From Alphaproteobacteria bacterium (GTDB lineage: Bacteria > Pseudomonadota > Alphaproteobacteria > UBA8366), in contig JAJFJD010000010.1 in assembly GCA_021774335.1 (NCBI GenBank), positions 1 to 43,828 of the forward strand: 43,828 nt of DNA, in the 5' to 3' direction. Shown here one piece after another: positions 8,035 through 15,740 of the stretch; position 1 is the first letter of the stretch, and each line of letters opens with the position of its first letter. The position numbers and the translations under genes were made by a program. Below the pieces are notes generated by a model. That model was not told the DNA's origin, did not search any database, and worked only from the letters and a program-made list of their open reading frames with translations.

Positions 8035-9234
8035 ATGGCGATCAGCTTCGACCAGACACGGCTCGCGCCGCTCAAAGACACGGTGGCCGTTGTCGGCGTG
8101 GGCGAGACAGACTACGCCAGCGATTACCGCGGCGCGGGCGGCAAAGCGGTCGCCAAGGGCGAGGCGCGATACGATTCGTACACCCTAGCATCGCGGGCAT
8201 TGAAACGCGCGCTCGACGACGCCGGTCTAAACAAGGACGACATCGACGGGTTGTGCGTTGCGAATCTGTCGAGCGAACGCGCGTGCGAGCTGTGGGGCAT
8301 GAACCCGCGCTGGAGCGGCGGAGGCGACGCGGCGCAGTGCATCATAGAGGCGACCATGGCGATTAACTGCGGCCTGTGCAGCACCGTGGCGCTCGTCTAT
8401 GGGAACGCCCAGCGCTCGATGGATACAGCGTACGGCGGCTCGCGTGTGACCGGCGGCGGCATCACCTCGTACTTTTACTACGCGCCGTGGGGCTTGACCT
8501 CGCAAGGCGCACTCTACGCGCTGTTGTTCCAGCGCCACAAGCTGCTCTATGGCACGACGGAGGAGCAACTCGGCGCGATCGCGGTGGCGTTCCGTAAGCA
8601 TGCGTGCATGAACCCGAATGCGATCATGCAAAAGCCCCTTACGATCGATGACTATCTCAACGCACGCTACGTCGCCGAGCCGCTGCGGCTGTTCGACTAT
8701 TGCCTCATCAATGACGGTGGCGTTGCGATCATCGTGCGGCGTGCGGACATGGCGAACGACTGCCGCCACCCGCCGATCATGGTGAGCGGCTTCGGCTGGT
8801 CGGAAGAGAATGTCGATGCCACGCAGCTGCGGCCGCGGCTCAAGGATTTCTATCACACCGCCCACCGCGACGTCGCCGCACAGGTCTATCCAATGGCGGG
8901 CGTTACGCCGCAGGACATCGATGTTTTCGCCACCTACGACAGCTTCAGCGTGCACCTACTTGCGTCTTTGGAAGGTTTCGGCTTTTGCAAGGAGGGCGAG
9001 GGCGGTGCGTTCGTGCAAGATGGCCGGATCGAGGTCGGCGGTGAGCTGCCGTGCAATACGAGCGGCGGGATGCTCTCCGAGAGCTATATGCAGAGCTGGA
9101 ACCATCAGCCCGAGCTCATAAGACAGCTCCGGGGCGGACTAGGGCAGCGTCAGGTCCAGGGCGCCGAAGTAGCGCAGTACGTGCACGATGTCGCCGGCAA
9201 GTGCAAAAGCATCATCTACACGAAGGGAGATTGA
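8035..9234 (+). CDS. Thiolase-like protein (lipid-transfer / SCP-x type), probable C-C lyase partner of DUF35
   Basis: The 399-residue protein has thiolase architecture: VAVVGVGETDYAS at the N terminus, a glycine-rich segment SGGGDAAQ at 94-101, and a C-terminal CNTSGG motif at 340-345 followed by QLRGGLGQRQVQGAEVAQY. Where classical thiolases carry the nucleophilic Cys, this protein has glycines. That places it with the thiolase-like proteins that work with a DUF35 partner, such as the Ltp2 aldolase or the BbsAB thiolase. Such enzymes cleave beta-keto or beta-hydroxy acyl-CoA side chains. It follows the CoA-transferases by 10 nt (GGAGATAGTCA before ATG) and is 3 nt from the DUF35 gene. Reaction type and substrate are inferred. 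Confidence 0.8.
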   Translation: MAISFDQTRLAPLKDTVAVVGVGETDYASDYRGAGGKAVAKGEARYDSYTLASRALKRALDDAGLNKDDIDGLCVANLSSERACELWGMNPRWSGGGDAAQCIIEATMAINCGLCSTVALVYGNAQRSMDTAYGGSRVTGGGITSYFYYAPWGLTSQGALYALLFQRHKLLYGTTEEQLGAIAVAFRKHACMNPNAIMQKPLTIDDYLNARYVAEPLRLFDYCLINDGGVAIIVRRADMANDCRHPPIMVSGFGWSEENVDATQLRPRLKDFYHTAHRDVAAQVYPMAGVTPQDIDVFATYDSFSVHLLASLEGFGFCKEGEGGAFVQDGRIEVGGELPCNTSGGMLSESYMQSWNHQPELIRQLRGGLGQRQVQGAEVAQYVHDVAGKCKSIIYTKGD

Positions 9235-9237
9235 GCG

Positions 9238-9651
9238 ATGGCGACGCCGCGTCCGAACCGGTCCATGGATCCATATGCCGAGCAGTTCTGGACCTTCACT
9301 CAGAAGAAGGAGTTTCGGCTGCAGAAATGCTCTGAATGCGGCAAGTTCCGCTGGCCGCCCGGACCGACCTGCGACCGGTGTCTCTCAGACGAATCTGCCT
9401 GGACGCCGATGGCAGGCCGCGGCAAGGTGCTGTCTTGGACCACGTTTCGTCGTGGCTATTTCCCAGAGTATCCCGCGCCCCACACCGTGATAGTGCTGGA
9501 ATTGGACGAAGGACCGCTCTTCGTGGCGTATCCCGTGGAGATGGCACCGGAAGACTTGCGCGAGGGGAAAGTGCTCTCGCTGCGCTGGACGGACGGTCAG
9601 GACGGGTTCGGCGAGTACAACCTGCCGGTGTTCGGACCGCTTGCCGAATGA
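9238..9651 (+). CDS. DUF35 zinc-ribbon / OB-fold protein, partner of the thiolase-like protein
   Basis: The 137-residue protein has an N-terminal helical lead and then a rubredoxin-like zinc ribbon with C31-x2-C34 and C45-x2-C48. An OB-fold domain follows (GRGKVLSWTTFRRGYFPEYP onward). This is the standard DUF35 plan. DUF35 proteins bind acyl-CoA and form obligate complexes with thiolase-like enzymes, as in ChsH2-Ltp2 and BbsA-BbsB. Its start is 3 nt after the thiolase-like stop with AAGGGAGATTGAGCG upstream, so the two are co-translated. It is the last gene of the cassette. All four Zn ligands are intact. Confidence 0.85.
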   Translation: MATPRPNRSMDPYAEQFWTFTQKKEFRLQKCSECGKFRWPPGPTCDRCLSDESAWTPMAGRGKVLSWTTFRRGYFPEYPAPHTVIVLELDEGPLFVAYPVEMAPEDLREGKVLSLRWTDGQDGFGEYNLPVFGPLAE

Positions 9652-9742
9652 CGAGCAGTGCGCTGCGAATGGGTAATCACTTGAATGCGTAAGGCGGGCG
9701 GGCGTCTTGCCGCGCAGCGGTAGTTGCCCGTCGTCGAATAAT

Positions 9743-9782
9743 TTGGGAGGTGCTGTCAGGCTAATGCGAACCTGCCTCCCAA
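9743..9782. other. Hairpin downstream of the DUF35 gene
   Basis: An 8-bp inverted repeat (TTGGGAGG / CCTCCCAA) encloses an inner 4-bp pair (CAGG / CCTG), about 90 nt after the DUF35 stop and 110 nt before the tRNA-Ser 3' end. There is no T-run on either side, so it is not a standard intrinsic terminator. It may still mark the transcript end of the cassette or a recombination scar; its role is unknown. Apart from this the 9652-9891 gap holds nothing I can recognise. Confidence 0.4.
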
Positions 9783-9891
9783 GCACCCGAAGTTGCGGCG
9801 TTCAGGCTGCCAACTGACGCCACATGGAACTCCCATTCCCGGCTCAAGCCGATTTAATTTGACAATGCCCGAGACAAATCTCGGGGCTGAC

Positions 9892-9979
<88 letters not shown>

Positions 9980-10191
9980 ATCGACCGATTGCCGCGACCT
10001 GTTCCTGGAACCGGATGGCCGCCGACGTCGGAGCAGTCTCCTAACACCTGACGCCGTCCGCCGTCTAGACGGCGCGCGGGCAGGACTTTCATTTTATGGC
10101 TTGGGTCTACGCGGTTGCGCGACGGAAGCTGGGCACGCAAATAGGCGGCACCGGGCTCCAACGGCGCCGAATGGGACAATCATCGACCGTC

Positions 10192-10500
10192 CTATGAGCT
10201 CTGCAAAAACTCGACCCCGACGTAATCGGATTTCCGGCGAATGATCTCGCAGAGATACGCTTCGCCCTCCGGGGTATGCAGCTCAAAGAATTTCGGCAAC
10301 GTCGATACATCGGCTAACCGTAGCCGCGCGCCCTTGCTGGAAATGTCGATGATATGACAGGCCAGCTCCTCGGCACCGGTCCGGAAAGTGACGTAAGCCC
10401 CGACACGGGCCCGCCGCCGCTCGGCTTCACGCCGTTCGGCCATTCCGTCGCGGCTGGCGGCAAATACGCCGACATTCTCTCTATCCGCTTGATTCAGCAT
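10192..10500 (-). CDS. PilZ-domain protein (probable c-di-GMP receptor)
   Basis: This 102-residue protein is essentially a single PilZ domain. The c-di-GMP binding elements are visible: an Arg-rich stretch ([11 protein letters not shown], residues 23-33) supplying the R-x3-R motif, and DISSKGARL near residue 52, matching the (D/N)-x-S-x2-G motif. Stand-alone PilZ proteins bind cyclic di-GMP in the cytoplasm and modulate motility or exopolysaccharide targets. It is transcribed away from hpnB and has only a weak GAG ribosome site. Its partner is unknown. Confidence 0.82.
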   Translation of the reverse strand: MLNQADRENVGVFAASRDGMAERREAERRRARVGAYVTFRTGAEELACHIIDISSKGARLRLADVSTLPKFFELHTPEGEAYLCEIIRRKSDYVGVEFLQSS

Positions 10501-10824
10501 AATAATGCACTCAATACATTATGTTTTATGTGTATTACAGCTATTAAGGTTAACGGCGTAACCTTGCCATTTACTTAACCTTCGAGCGCACTGTTGCCGT
10601 CTAAATGCCTCGTGTGCCGGCTTCTTCAAACCCTGAACTGTCCGGTTTTCTGCGAATCGGACAGCGGCACAACTCCCATCACAGTATAATAGGGAGAATA
10701 AAGGCAATTTGTGGCCACAATTGGGCTCTTTGCAGGGCACATTTCAGAGCACGATTAAGGGCAAAACCCTGCCTGCCGCACTGCCAACTCGACGCCCCGG
10801 TAAAAGACCTGTATTTCCTCCTGC
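10501..10824. other. Divergent intergenic region between PilZ gene and hpnB
   Basis: This 324-nt gap is AT-rich next to the PilZ gene and must hold promoters for both genes. It contains a perfect 7-bp inverted repeat with a 6-nt spacer (AAGGTTA at 10546-10552, TAACCTT at 10559-10565), 46 nt upstream of the PilZ start, which could be an operator or a short hairpin. I see no convincing small gene: the rightward ORF at 10605-10943 is a shadow running into hpnB. Confidence 0.35.
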
Positions 10825-12015
10825 ATGCTGGTCGGCGTGCTTATGGGGCTATCGCTTCTGTCCCTCTCAATTTGGATCTATTTGATCGCAGCCCGCGGCG
10901 GGTTTTGGCGCGCCCGCGAACGGCTGGACGGGCCCCCAGGTAATCTTTCGGAGTGGCCGCCGGTGGCTGCGTTGGTGCCCGCCCGGAACGAAGCGGAAGT
11001 TCTTCGCAAGAGCCTATCGACGTTGCTTCGGCAGAACTATCCCGGCCCATTCCACGTCATCCTCATCGACGACCATAGCGAAGACGGGACCGCCGACATC
11101 GCCCGCCAGACCGCCGTCGACCTTGGACAGGAAAATCGGCTGACCGTGACGCAGTCGGGACCGTTGCCGTCCGGTTGGGCCGGGAAGGTCTGGGCCTTAT
11201 CGGAAGGCTTCCAGCACGCGCCCGCCGTTGCCCCGGCATACGAATACCTGCTGCTGACCGACGCGGACATCGCCCATGACGCCTTCAACCTGCGCCGCCT
11301 GGTCGCCAAGGCGCGGTCGAACGATCTCGACCTGGTCTCTCAGATGGTGGTGCTGGTATCCGAGGGATTCTGGGCGCGGCTGCTGATCCCGGCCTTCGTC
11401 CTGTTCTTTCAAAAGCTCTATCCCTTCGCCTGGGTGAACGACCCGGCCAATGGAACGGCGGCGGCGGCCGGTGGATGCGTCCTGCTGGACCGGCGCGCCA
11501 TCGAACGAATTGGTGGGTTCCAAGGCCTGCATGACGCCTTGATCGACGATTGCACGCTGGCCGCCCTGATCAAACAAAAGGGCCGGGACGGCGGCGGCCG
11601 GCTCTGGCTTGGTCTGACCACAGCGACGGAGAGCCTGCGGCCGTATCATGGCCTCCAGGGCATCTGGCAGATGGTCACCCGATCCGCTTACACCCAGCTC
11701 CGCCGATCACCGATCCTTTTGGCGGGCACGGTGCTCGGGATGGCCGTGATCTATTGGGTGCCGCCGATAGCGGCCCTGTACGGATGGATCGTCGGCGCCC
11801 AGCCGATCATCATTATGGCCATGGCGGCGTGGGGCCTCATGCTTCTGGCCTTCCTGCCGATCCTCCGGCTCTACAATCAGTCGATTCTGCTTGCCCCGCT
11901 ACTGCCGTTGGCCGGCCTGATGTACAGCCTGATGACCATCGATTCAGCCATTGCCCACTGGCGCGGGCGGGGCGGGGCCTGGAAGGGTCGAATTCGAAAC
12001 ACCGTGGAAAACTAG
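10825..12015 (+). CDS. hpnB: Hopanoid-associated glycosyltransferase HpnB (GT2 family)
   Basis: The 396-residue protein has one N-terminal membrane segment (residues about 3-24), a GT-A family 2 catalytic domain and three C-terminal membrane segments (about 300-375). Key blocks are LVPARNEAEVLRKS, the nucleotide-binding ILIDDHSEDGTADIA, the metal-binding LLLTDADIAHD and the acceptor-side DALIDDCTLAALIKQKG. This layout and the central VNDPANGTAAAAGGCVLLDR block fit HpnB, a putative glycosyltransferase found with hopanoid biosynthesis genes; its exact reaction is not established. No other hopanoid gene is adjacent. The start is uncertain because no good ribosome site precedes it; an in-frame ATG lies at 10843. 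Confidence 0.85.
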   Translation: MLVGVLMGLSLLSLSIWIYLIAARGGFWRARERLDGPPGNLSEWPPVAALVPARNEAEVLRKSLSTLLRQNYPGPFHVILIDDHSEDGTADIARQTAVDLGQENRLTVTQSGPLPSGWAGKVWALSEGFQHAPAVAPAYEYLLLTDADIAHDAFNLRRLVAKARSNDLDLVSQMVVLVSEGFWARLLIPAFVLFFQKLYPFAWVNDPANGTAAAAGGCVLLDRRAIERIGGFQGLHDALIDDCTLAALIKQKGRDGGGRLWLGLTTATESLRPYHGLQGIWQMVTRSAYTQLRRSPILLAGTVLGMAVIYWVPPIAALYGWIVGAQPIIIMAMAAWGLMLLAFLPILRLYNQSILLAPLLPLAGLMYSLMTIDSAIAHWRGRGGAWKGRIRNTVEN

Positions 12016-12225
12016 GCTTTTTCGCTGATTTCCAACCCGTATCGGTTGAAGCGCCCCACCGGCACCACCTAATCATGTAGTACGAAAGTAATCACGGGAG
12101 TTAACTCGTTGTTACTAGCATGTTATTCCCAATTGACCAAATTTAGCGAAATGATTACTACAATTTTAATAACTTTGTACCGAAGTTGTTAGAAAAAATA
12201 AAATAGTGGTATCTAGGAGTACTAA

Positions 12226-13077
12226 GTGATGAAGAAGCAGGTATTGGCCATTGCAGCGGCAGCAGCCATTTTATGTGGCGCCAGCACCGCCTGGGCGACC
12301 GGCGGGCATTACGGAACTTATAACGACAACTATAATAACAATAAGAATTACAACGATAATTATAATAACAACAATAACGTCAACGAAAATAACATTAACA
12401 ACACCAATAAAAACAAGAATATCAACGACAACTCGAGCAAAAACAAAAACATCAATAACAACAACAGCACGGCGAAGGCGAAATCCAACGCCAACGCGAA
12501 TGCCAACTCGAACTCGACGTCCAACGCCAACTCGAACGCGACGGGCGGCGACGCGACGGCCACGGCAACCGGCGGCAGCGCCACCTCGAGCGCCTCTGGC
12601 GGCGACGGTGGTGAAGGCGGCGGTGGCGGTAACTCCAACGTCAACGTCGAAGGCGATGAAGTTGCTGCTTCCAGTGCCGCTCCGATCGCGCTGACCACTT
12701 CGAACGACACCTGCATGGGGTCCACCGGCCTCGGCGTGCAGGGCATGCAGTTCGGGTTCAGCATCGGCTCTACGTGGACCGACTCTAACTGCATCATGCT
12801 CAAGAATTCCCGCGAGCTGAAAATGCAGGGCCACAACAAGGCTGCCAAGGCGCGCCTCTGCATGGACTCCGACAACGCGATGGCGTTCGAGCTGGCTGGT
12901 GAGCCGTGCCCGCGTGCCCTCAAGTCCACGCAGGCCGCGATTGCGACGCTCGGCGAGTGGAAGGCCGACTACGCGGCAACGACCGCACCGCAGACGGCGG
13001 CACTGCCGATCGCCCCGAAAGCCAAGGCCACGACGGCAATCGTCGAAGTCGAGGACGACCTGAACCACGACGAATAA
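12226..13077 (+). CDS. Secreted Asn-rich low-complexity protein with a Cys-containing C-terminal domain
   Basis: The 283-residue protein has a signal peptide (residues 1-25, AWA/TGG). Residues 32-80 are dominated by Asn with interspersed Tyr, Asp, Lys and Ile. A Ser/Asn/Ala stretch (82-105), a Thr/Ala/Gly stretch (106-125) and a poly-Gly segment (125-136) follow. The ordered C-terminal part (160-235) has four Cys (163, 189, 212, 228) and the segment WTDSNCIMLKNSREL, which I recall from uncharacterised secreted proteins of Alphaproteobacteria and their phages. The Asn tract uses AAC and AAT almost exclusively. Upstream 12080-12225 is very AT-rich, with TAGGAG before the ATG. A surface or extracellular fibre-like role is a guess. 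Confidence 0.8.
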   Translation: MMKKQVLAIAAAAAILCGASTAWATGGHYGTYNDNYNNNKNYNDNYNNNNNVNENNINNTNKNKNINDNSSKNKNINNNNSTAKAKSNANANANSNSTSNANSNATGGDATATATGGSATSSASGGDGGEGGGGGNSNVNVEGDEVAASSAAPIALTTSNDTCMGSTGLGVQGMQFGFSIGSTWTDSNCIMLKNSRELKMQGHNKAAKARLCMDSDNAMAFELAGEPCPRALKSTQAAIATLGEWKADYAATTAPQTAALPIAPKAKATTAIVEVEDDLNHDE

Positions 13078-13111
13078 ACACCGGCCGTTTGGCCTATGCC
13101 TGAACGAACTG

Positions 13112-13141
13112 ACCGCTCCGCCGATTGGCGGGGCGGTTTTT
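13112..13141 (+). terminator. Rho-independent terminator of the Asn-rich protein gene
   Basis: An 11-bp stem with one G-T wobble (ACCGCTCCGCC / GGCGGGGCGGT) and a GATT loop is followed by TTTTTC. It begins 35 nt after the stop codon at 13077, so it ends the rightward transcript. Confidence 0.88.
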
Positions 13142-13250
13142 CTATGCCTTGATCGAAGACGAACCGGCGCCACCGGGGACGCCCTCTGGACCCCCGAAGA
13201 TGATCGGGAGCACACCGAAAATCCGTACGGTCGTACAAGGTCAGTAAAGA

Positions 13251-13284
13251 CCGGACCCACACCGTAAAATTGGTGTGGGTCCGG
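13251..13284. other. Strong perfect hairpin without T-run, between convergent genes
   Basis: A perfect 13-bp inverted repeat (CCGGACCCACACC / GGTGTGGGTCCGG) encloses an 8-nt AT-rich loop. It is not followed by a T-run on either strand. It lies between a second pair of inverted sequences, CCGTACGGTC at 13223-13232 and GACCGTACGG at 13339-13348, each containing the self-palindrome CCGTACGG. The nested arrangement suggests a REP-like element, a protein-binding site or a structured RNA. Confidence 0.55.
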
Positions 13285-13422
13285 GGCACATCAGGGGAGC
13301 TCCTCGAAATAAGGAGCTGTCGTACTGGGGAACGTTAAGACCGTACGGCGAATTGCGGGCGATCTCGAATCACATCGCCTCACACATCCCGGAGCGGTGC
13401 GCGAGCCCGGCTCGGTTAGCGC

Positions 13423-13701
13423 TTAGTCGTCGCCATACCGGTGATGTCGCTTGTGACCCCGGTGATGCCGGCCATGTCCTCTGCCATAGTTTCCGCCGTG
13501 GCGTCCGCCTTTGTATCCATGGCCACCGCGATGTTTGTATTGGCCGTAGCCGTAACCCGGTCCATTGCTGTAACCGCCATGGCCACCATAGCCACCGTGT
13601 CCGCCGTGATAATAGTGACACCCGCTCAACAGCAGCGCGCCGCCGACGATTGCGCCAAGCGTCATTACCCGGCGAATGCGCAGAGATTGAAATTTCCACA
13701 T
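13423..13701 (-). CDS. Small Gly/His/Tyr-rich lipoprotein
   Basis: The start is set at ATG 13701, preceded by GGAGGGTCGATCT, giving 92 residues. An N-terminal membrane segment ends in a lipobox L25-S26-G27-C28, so the mature protein should be lipid-anchored at Cys28. The remainder is a low-complexity tract of Gly, His, Tyr and basic residues (HGGHGGYGGHGGY, then RHHRGHKRHHRYGDD). Such His-rich exported tails can bind metals, but that is inference. It is convergent with the Asn-rich protein gene. No recognised family. Confidence 0.65.
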   Translation of the reverse strand: MWKFQSLRIRRVMTLGAIVGGALLLSGCHYYHGGHGGYGGHGGYSNGPGYGYGQYKHRGGHGYKGGRHGGNYGRGHGRHHRGHKRHHRYGDD

Positions 13702-13850
13702 AGATCGACCCTCCAGAATACCGTCTCTATAATTTGAGTGAATTTCTACAGTCATTTTTAATAGCAAAATTACCTATATGTTTACAGTAAAAAATGCGTG
13801 TGCACGAAACAGCTGTCTCGTCCGGTCCTGCACGCAGCTGAAAATCAATA

Positions 13851-13884
13851 AAAAAAGGCCCACGCGTGGGTGGTCGCGTGGGCC
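13851..13884 (-). terminator. Rho-independent terminator of the DegP/HtrA gene
   Basis: A perfect 10-bp stem (GGCCCACGCG / CGCGTGGGCC) with an 8-nt loop is followed on the minus strand by TTTTTTATTGATTTT. It lies 62 nt downstream of the leftward protease gene's stop codon. Confidence 0.92.
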
Positions 13885-13945
13885 AGTTAGTCTCGGGGGA
13901 GAGAGAGACTATGGGTGTCTATGGTGGAGGGTGTCTAAACTGGGA

Positions 13946-15496
13946 TCATGCCTTTCGCAGCGGCAGAGCAACGAAGCGCTGTTCCGCCTCTTTTCGGATC
14001 AGGAACAGCACGGCCTTTCGGGACGACCGGCCGGCCGCCTGAACCTTTGCAACGACGTCTTTCGGAGAGATCACCGGCTCGTTCGCGACTTCGACGATCA
14101 CGTCGCCGGCGGAGAGACCTTTGGCGGCGGCGCTGCTCGATGGATGAACGGTCGTGATAACGACACCGCTGACGTCGTCGGTGATATTGAAACGGTCGCG
14201 GGTCGCCGGATCGAGCGCTTGCAGCCGCATGCCGAGCAGCAGCTTTTTCGACTGCTCGGCAGACGCCACTTCGCGCGGGCCCGGGCGCAGACCGACCTTA
14301 ACTGTCACATTGCGTTCTTCACCTTTGCGCAGAAGCGCGAGCTTCGCGGTTTTACCCGGCGCCACGGCGGCAACCAGGCGCGGCAACGTCCGCACTGACG
14401 AAACCTGCTCGCCGTTTACGCCGACGATCAAATCGCCGCGTCGCACGCCAGCCACGTCGGCCGGGCTCTCAGCAGTCACCTTGGAAACCAACGCTCCCTT
14501 GGCCTCTTTGAGACCGAGGCTCGCCGCAACATCTTCTGTCACCGCCTGAATTTGAACACCGAGCCAGCCGCGCTCGACACTGCCGCTGTCCTTGAGCTGC
14601 GCGATGACGTCGCGCGCCGTCGAGGCCGGGATCGCAAAGCCGATGCCGACGCTACCGCCGGTCGGTGAGAAGATCGCGGTGTTGACGCCAATCACCTCAC
14701 CATTTGTGCTAAAGGCCGGCCCGCCGGAATTTCCCCGGTTGATCGGAGCATCGATCTGAATGAAGTCGTCGTAGGGACCCTGGCCGATACTGCGATGATG
14801 CGCCGAAACGATACCGGCGGTTACCGTGTGGCCGAGCCCGAAAGGATTGCCGATCGTCACAACCCAATCGCCGACTTTCGGCGTGGCCGTTTTGCTGAAG
14901 CTCACATGCGGCAGATCCTTGCCCGCGTCGATCTTCAAAAGCGCGAGATCGGTCAGGGAATCGCGGCCGATCAGTTCGGCTTCATGCGTTTTGCCGTCCT
15001 TCATCTTCACGACGATCTCGGCCGCGCCGCGCACCACATGATCGTTAGTCACGATGTAACCCTTGGGATCAACGATGAAGCCGGATCCGCTACCGACCTG
15101 GCGCTGCGCCGGGCCACGGCGCGTGCCGGGCGTGTCGCCGCCTTTGGGCTGGCCGAACTGGCGCAAGCGGTCTTCCCCGAAGAAGCGGTGAAGGAACTCT
15201 TCCATGCCGTCCGGATCGCGCGATGCCGGGCTGCCACCGCGCATTTGGGCGACGGCGGGCGCCTTCTGGGTCACTTGGATACTAACAACGGCGGGGCTGA
15301 CCCGCTCGATGACGCTTGAGAAACTGACGGGAGCTGGAAGGGCTGCCTGCGATTGCACGACCTTCTCCGGGGTCTTGGCCCGTACCGGGTTATCGCTCGC
15401 GACCGTCGCGGCATAGCCTACCAGGACCAGAATACCGACCGTCGCCAACAGACCGCTGGATTTCCACGTACCGGGCCGTATTGCTTTGGGGTTCAT
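13946..15496 (-). CDS. degP: DegP/HtrA-type periplasmic serine protease with two PDZ domains
   Basis: The start is ATG 15496, after GAAGGAGATGCCTTC; an upstream ATG would add seven residues. The 516-residue protein has an uncleaved anchor or signal sequence (about 15-32) and a trypsin-like domain with the triad H153 (TNDHVV), D183 (DLALLKI) and S257 (NRGNSGGP). Two PDZ domains follow (roughly 285-375 and 410-500, each with a Gly-Asp-x-Ile-x-Val segment). DegP-family enzymes degrade or refold damaged envelope proteins. A Gly/Arg-rich region at 110-135 before the catalytic core is typical of Do-type members. It is a single-gene unit with its own terminator. Confidence 0.93.
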   Translation of the reverse strand: MNPKAIRPGTWKSSGLLATVGILVLVGYAATVASDNPVRAKTPEKVVQSQAALPAPVSFSSVIERVSPAVVSIQVTQKAPAVAQMRGGSPASRDPDGMEEFLHRFFGEDRLRQFGQPKGGDTPGTRRGPAQRQVGSGSGFIVDPKGYIVTNDHVVRGAAEIVVKMKDGKTHEAELIGRDSLTDLALLKIDAGKDLPHVSFSKTATPKVGDWVVTIGNPFGLGHTVTAGIVSAHHRSIGQGPYDDFIQIDAPINRGNSGGPAFSTNGEVIGVNTAIFSPTGGSVGIGFAIPASTARDVIAQLKDSGSVERGWLGVQIQAVTEDVAASLGLKEAKGALVSKVTAESPADVAGVRRGDLIVGVNGEQVSSVRTLPRLVAAVAPGKTAKLALLRKGEERNVTVKVGLRPGPREVASAEQSKKLLLGMRLQALDPATRDRFNITDDVSGVVITTVHPSSSAAAKGLSAGDVIVEVANEPVISPKDVVAKVQAAGRSSRKAVLFLIRKEAEQRFVALPLRKA

Positions 15497-15650
15497 GAAG
15501 GCATCTCCTTCGGTCAATCGTCTCAGAATGGGGTTACCGGAGCAGCTACACGGCAGGGGCTAGTGATAGAGAAGGGGAGATAAGAGCCGCGCAACCGCCC
15601 CGGTATAGGACACACCTTATTCGCTGGCGGCTTACGCCCCGATTTCCGCC

Positions 15651-15670
15651 ACCTTACAAAGAAGTAAGGT
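15651..15670. other. Short palindrome in the divergent promoter region of degP and the AhpD-like gene
   Basis: A perfect 7-bp inverted repeat (ACCTTAC / GTAAGGT) with a 6-nt spacer sits 71 nt upstream of the AhpD-like start, between divergently transcribed genes. It may be an operator; nothing else supports this. Confidence 0.3.
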
Positions 15671-15740
15671 TGCAACGGCGCATCTGCCGTCATTTCATGG
15701 ACAGGTCGAGGATCGCCATCTCAGAGAAGGAAAACGCCGG

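Noticed and set aside
12300..12480. Repeated AAC/AAT units suggesting a CRISPR or tandem DNA repeat
   Set aside because: The units are codon-scale and irregular, have no constant spacer length and lie inside an open frame with a signal peptide. This is low-complexity coding sequence, not an array.
12271..13260. Leftward 329-codon open frame opposite the Asn-rich gene
   Set aside because: Its Val/Ile-rich stretches are simply the complement of Asn codons. It lacks a start signal and crosses the terminator of the rightward gene.
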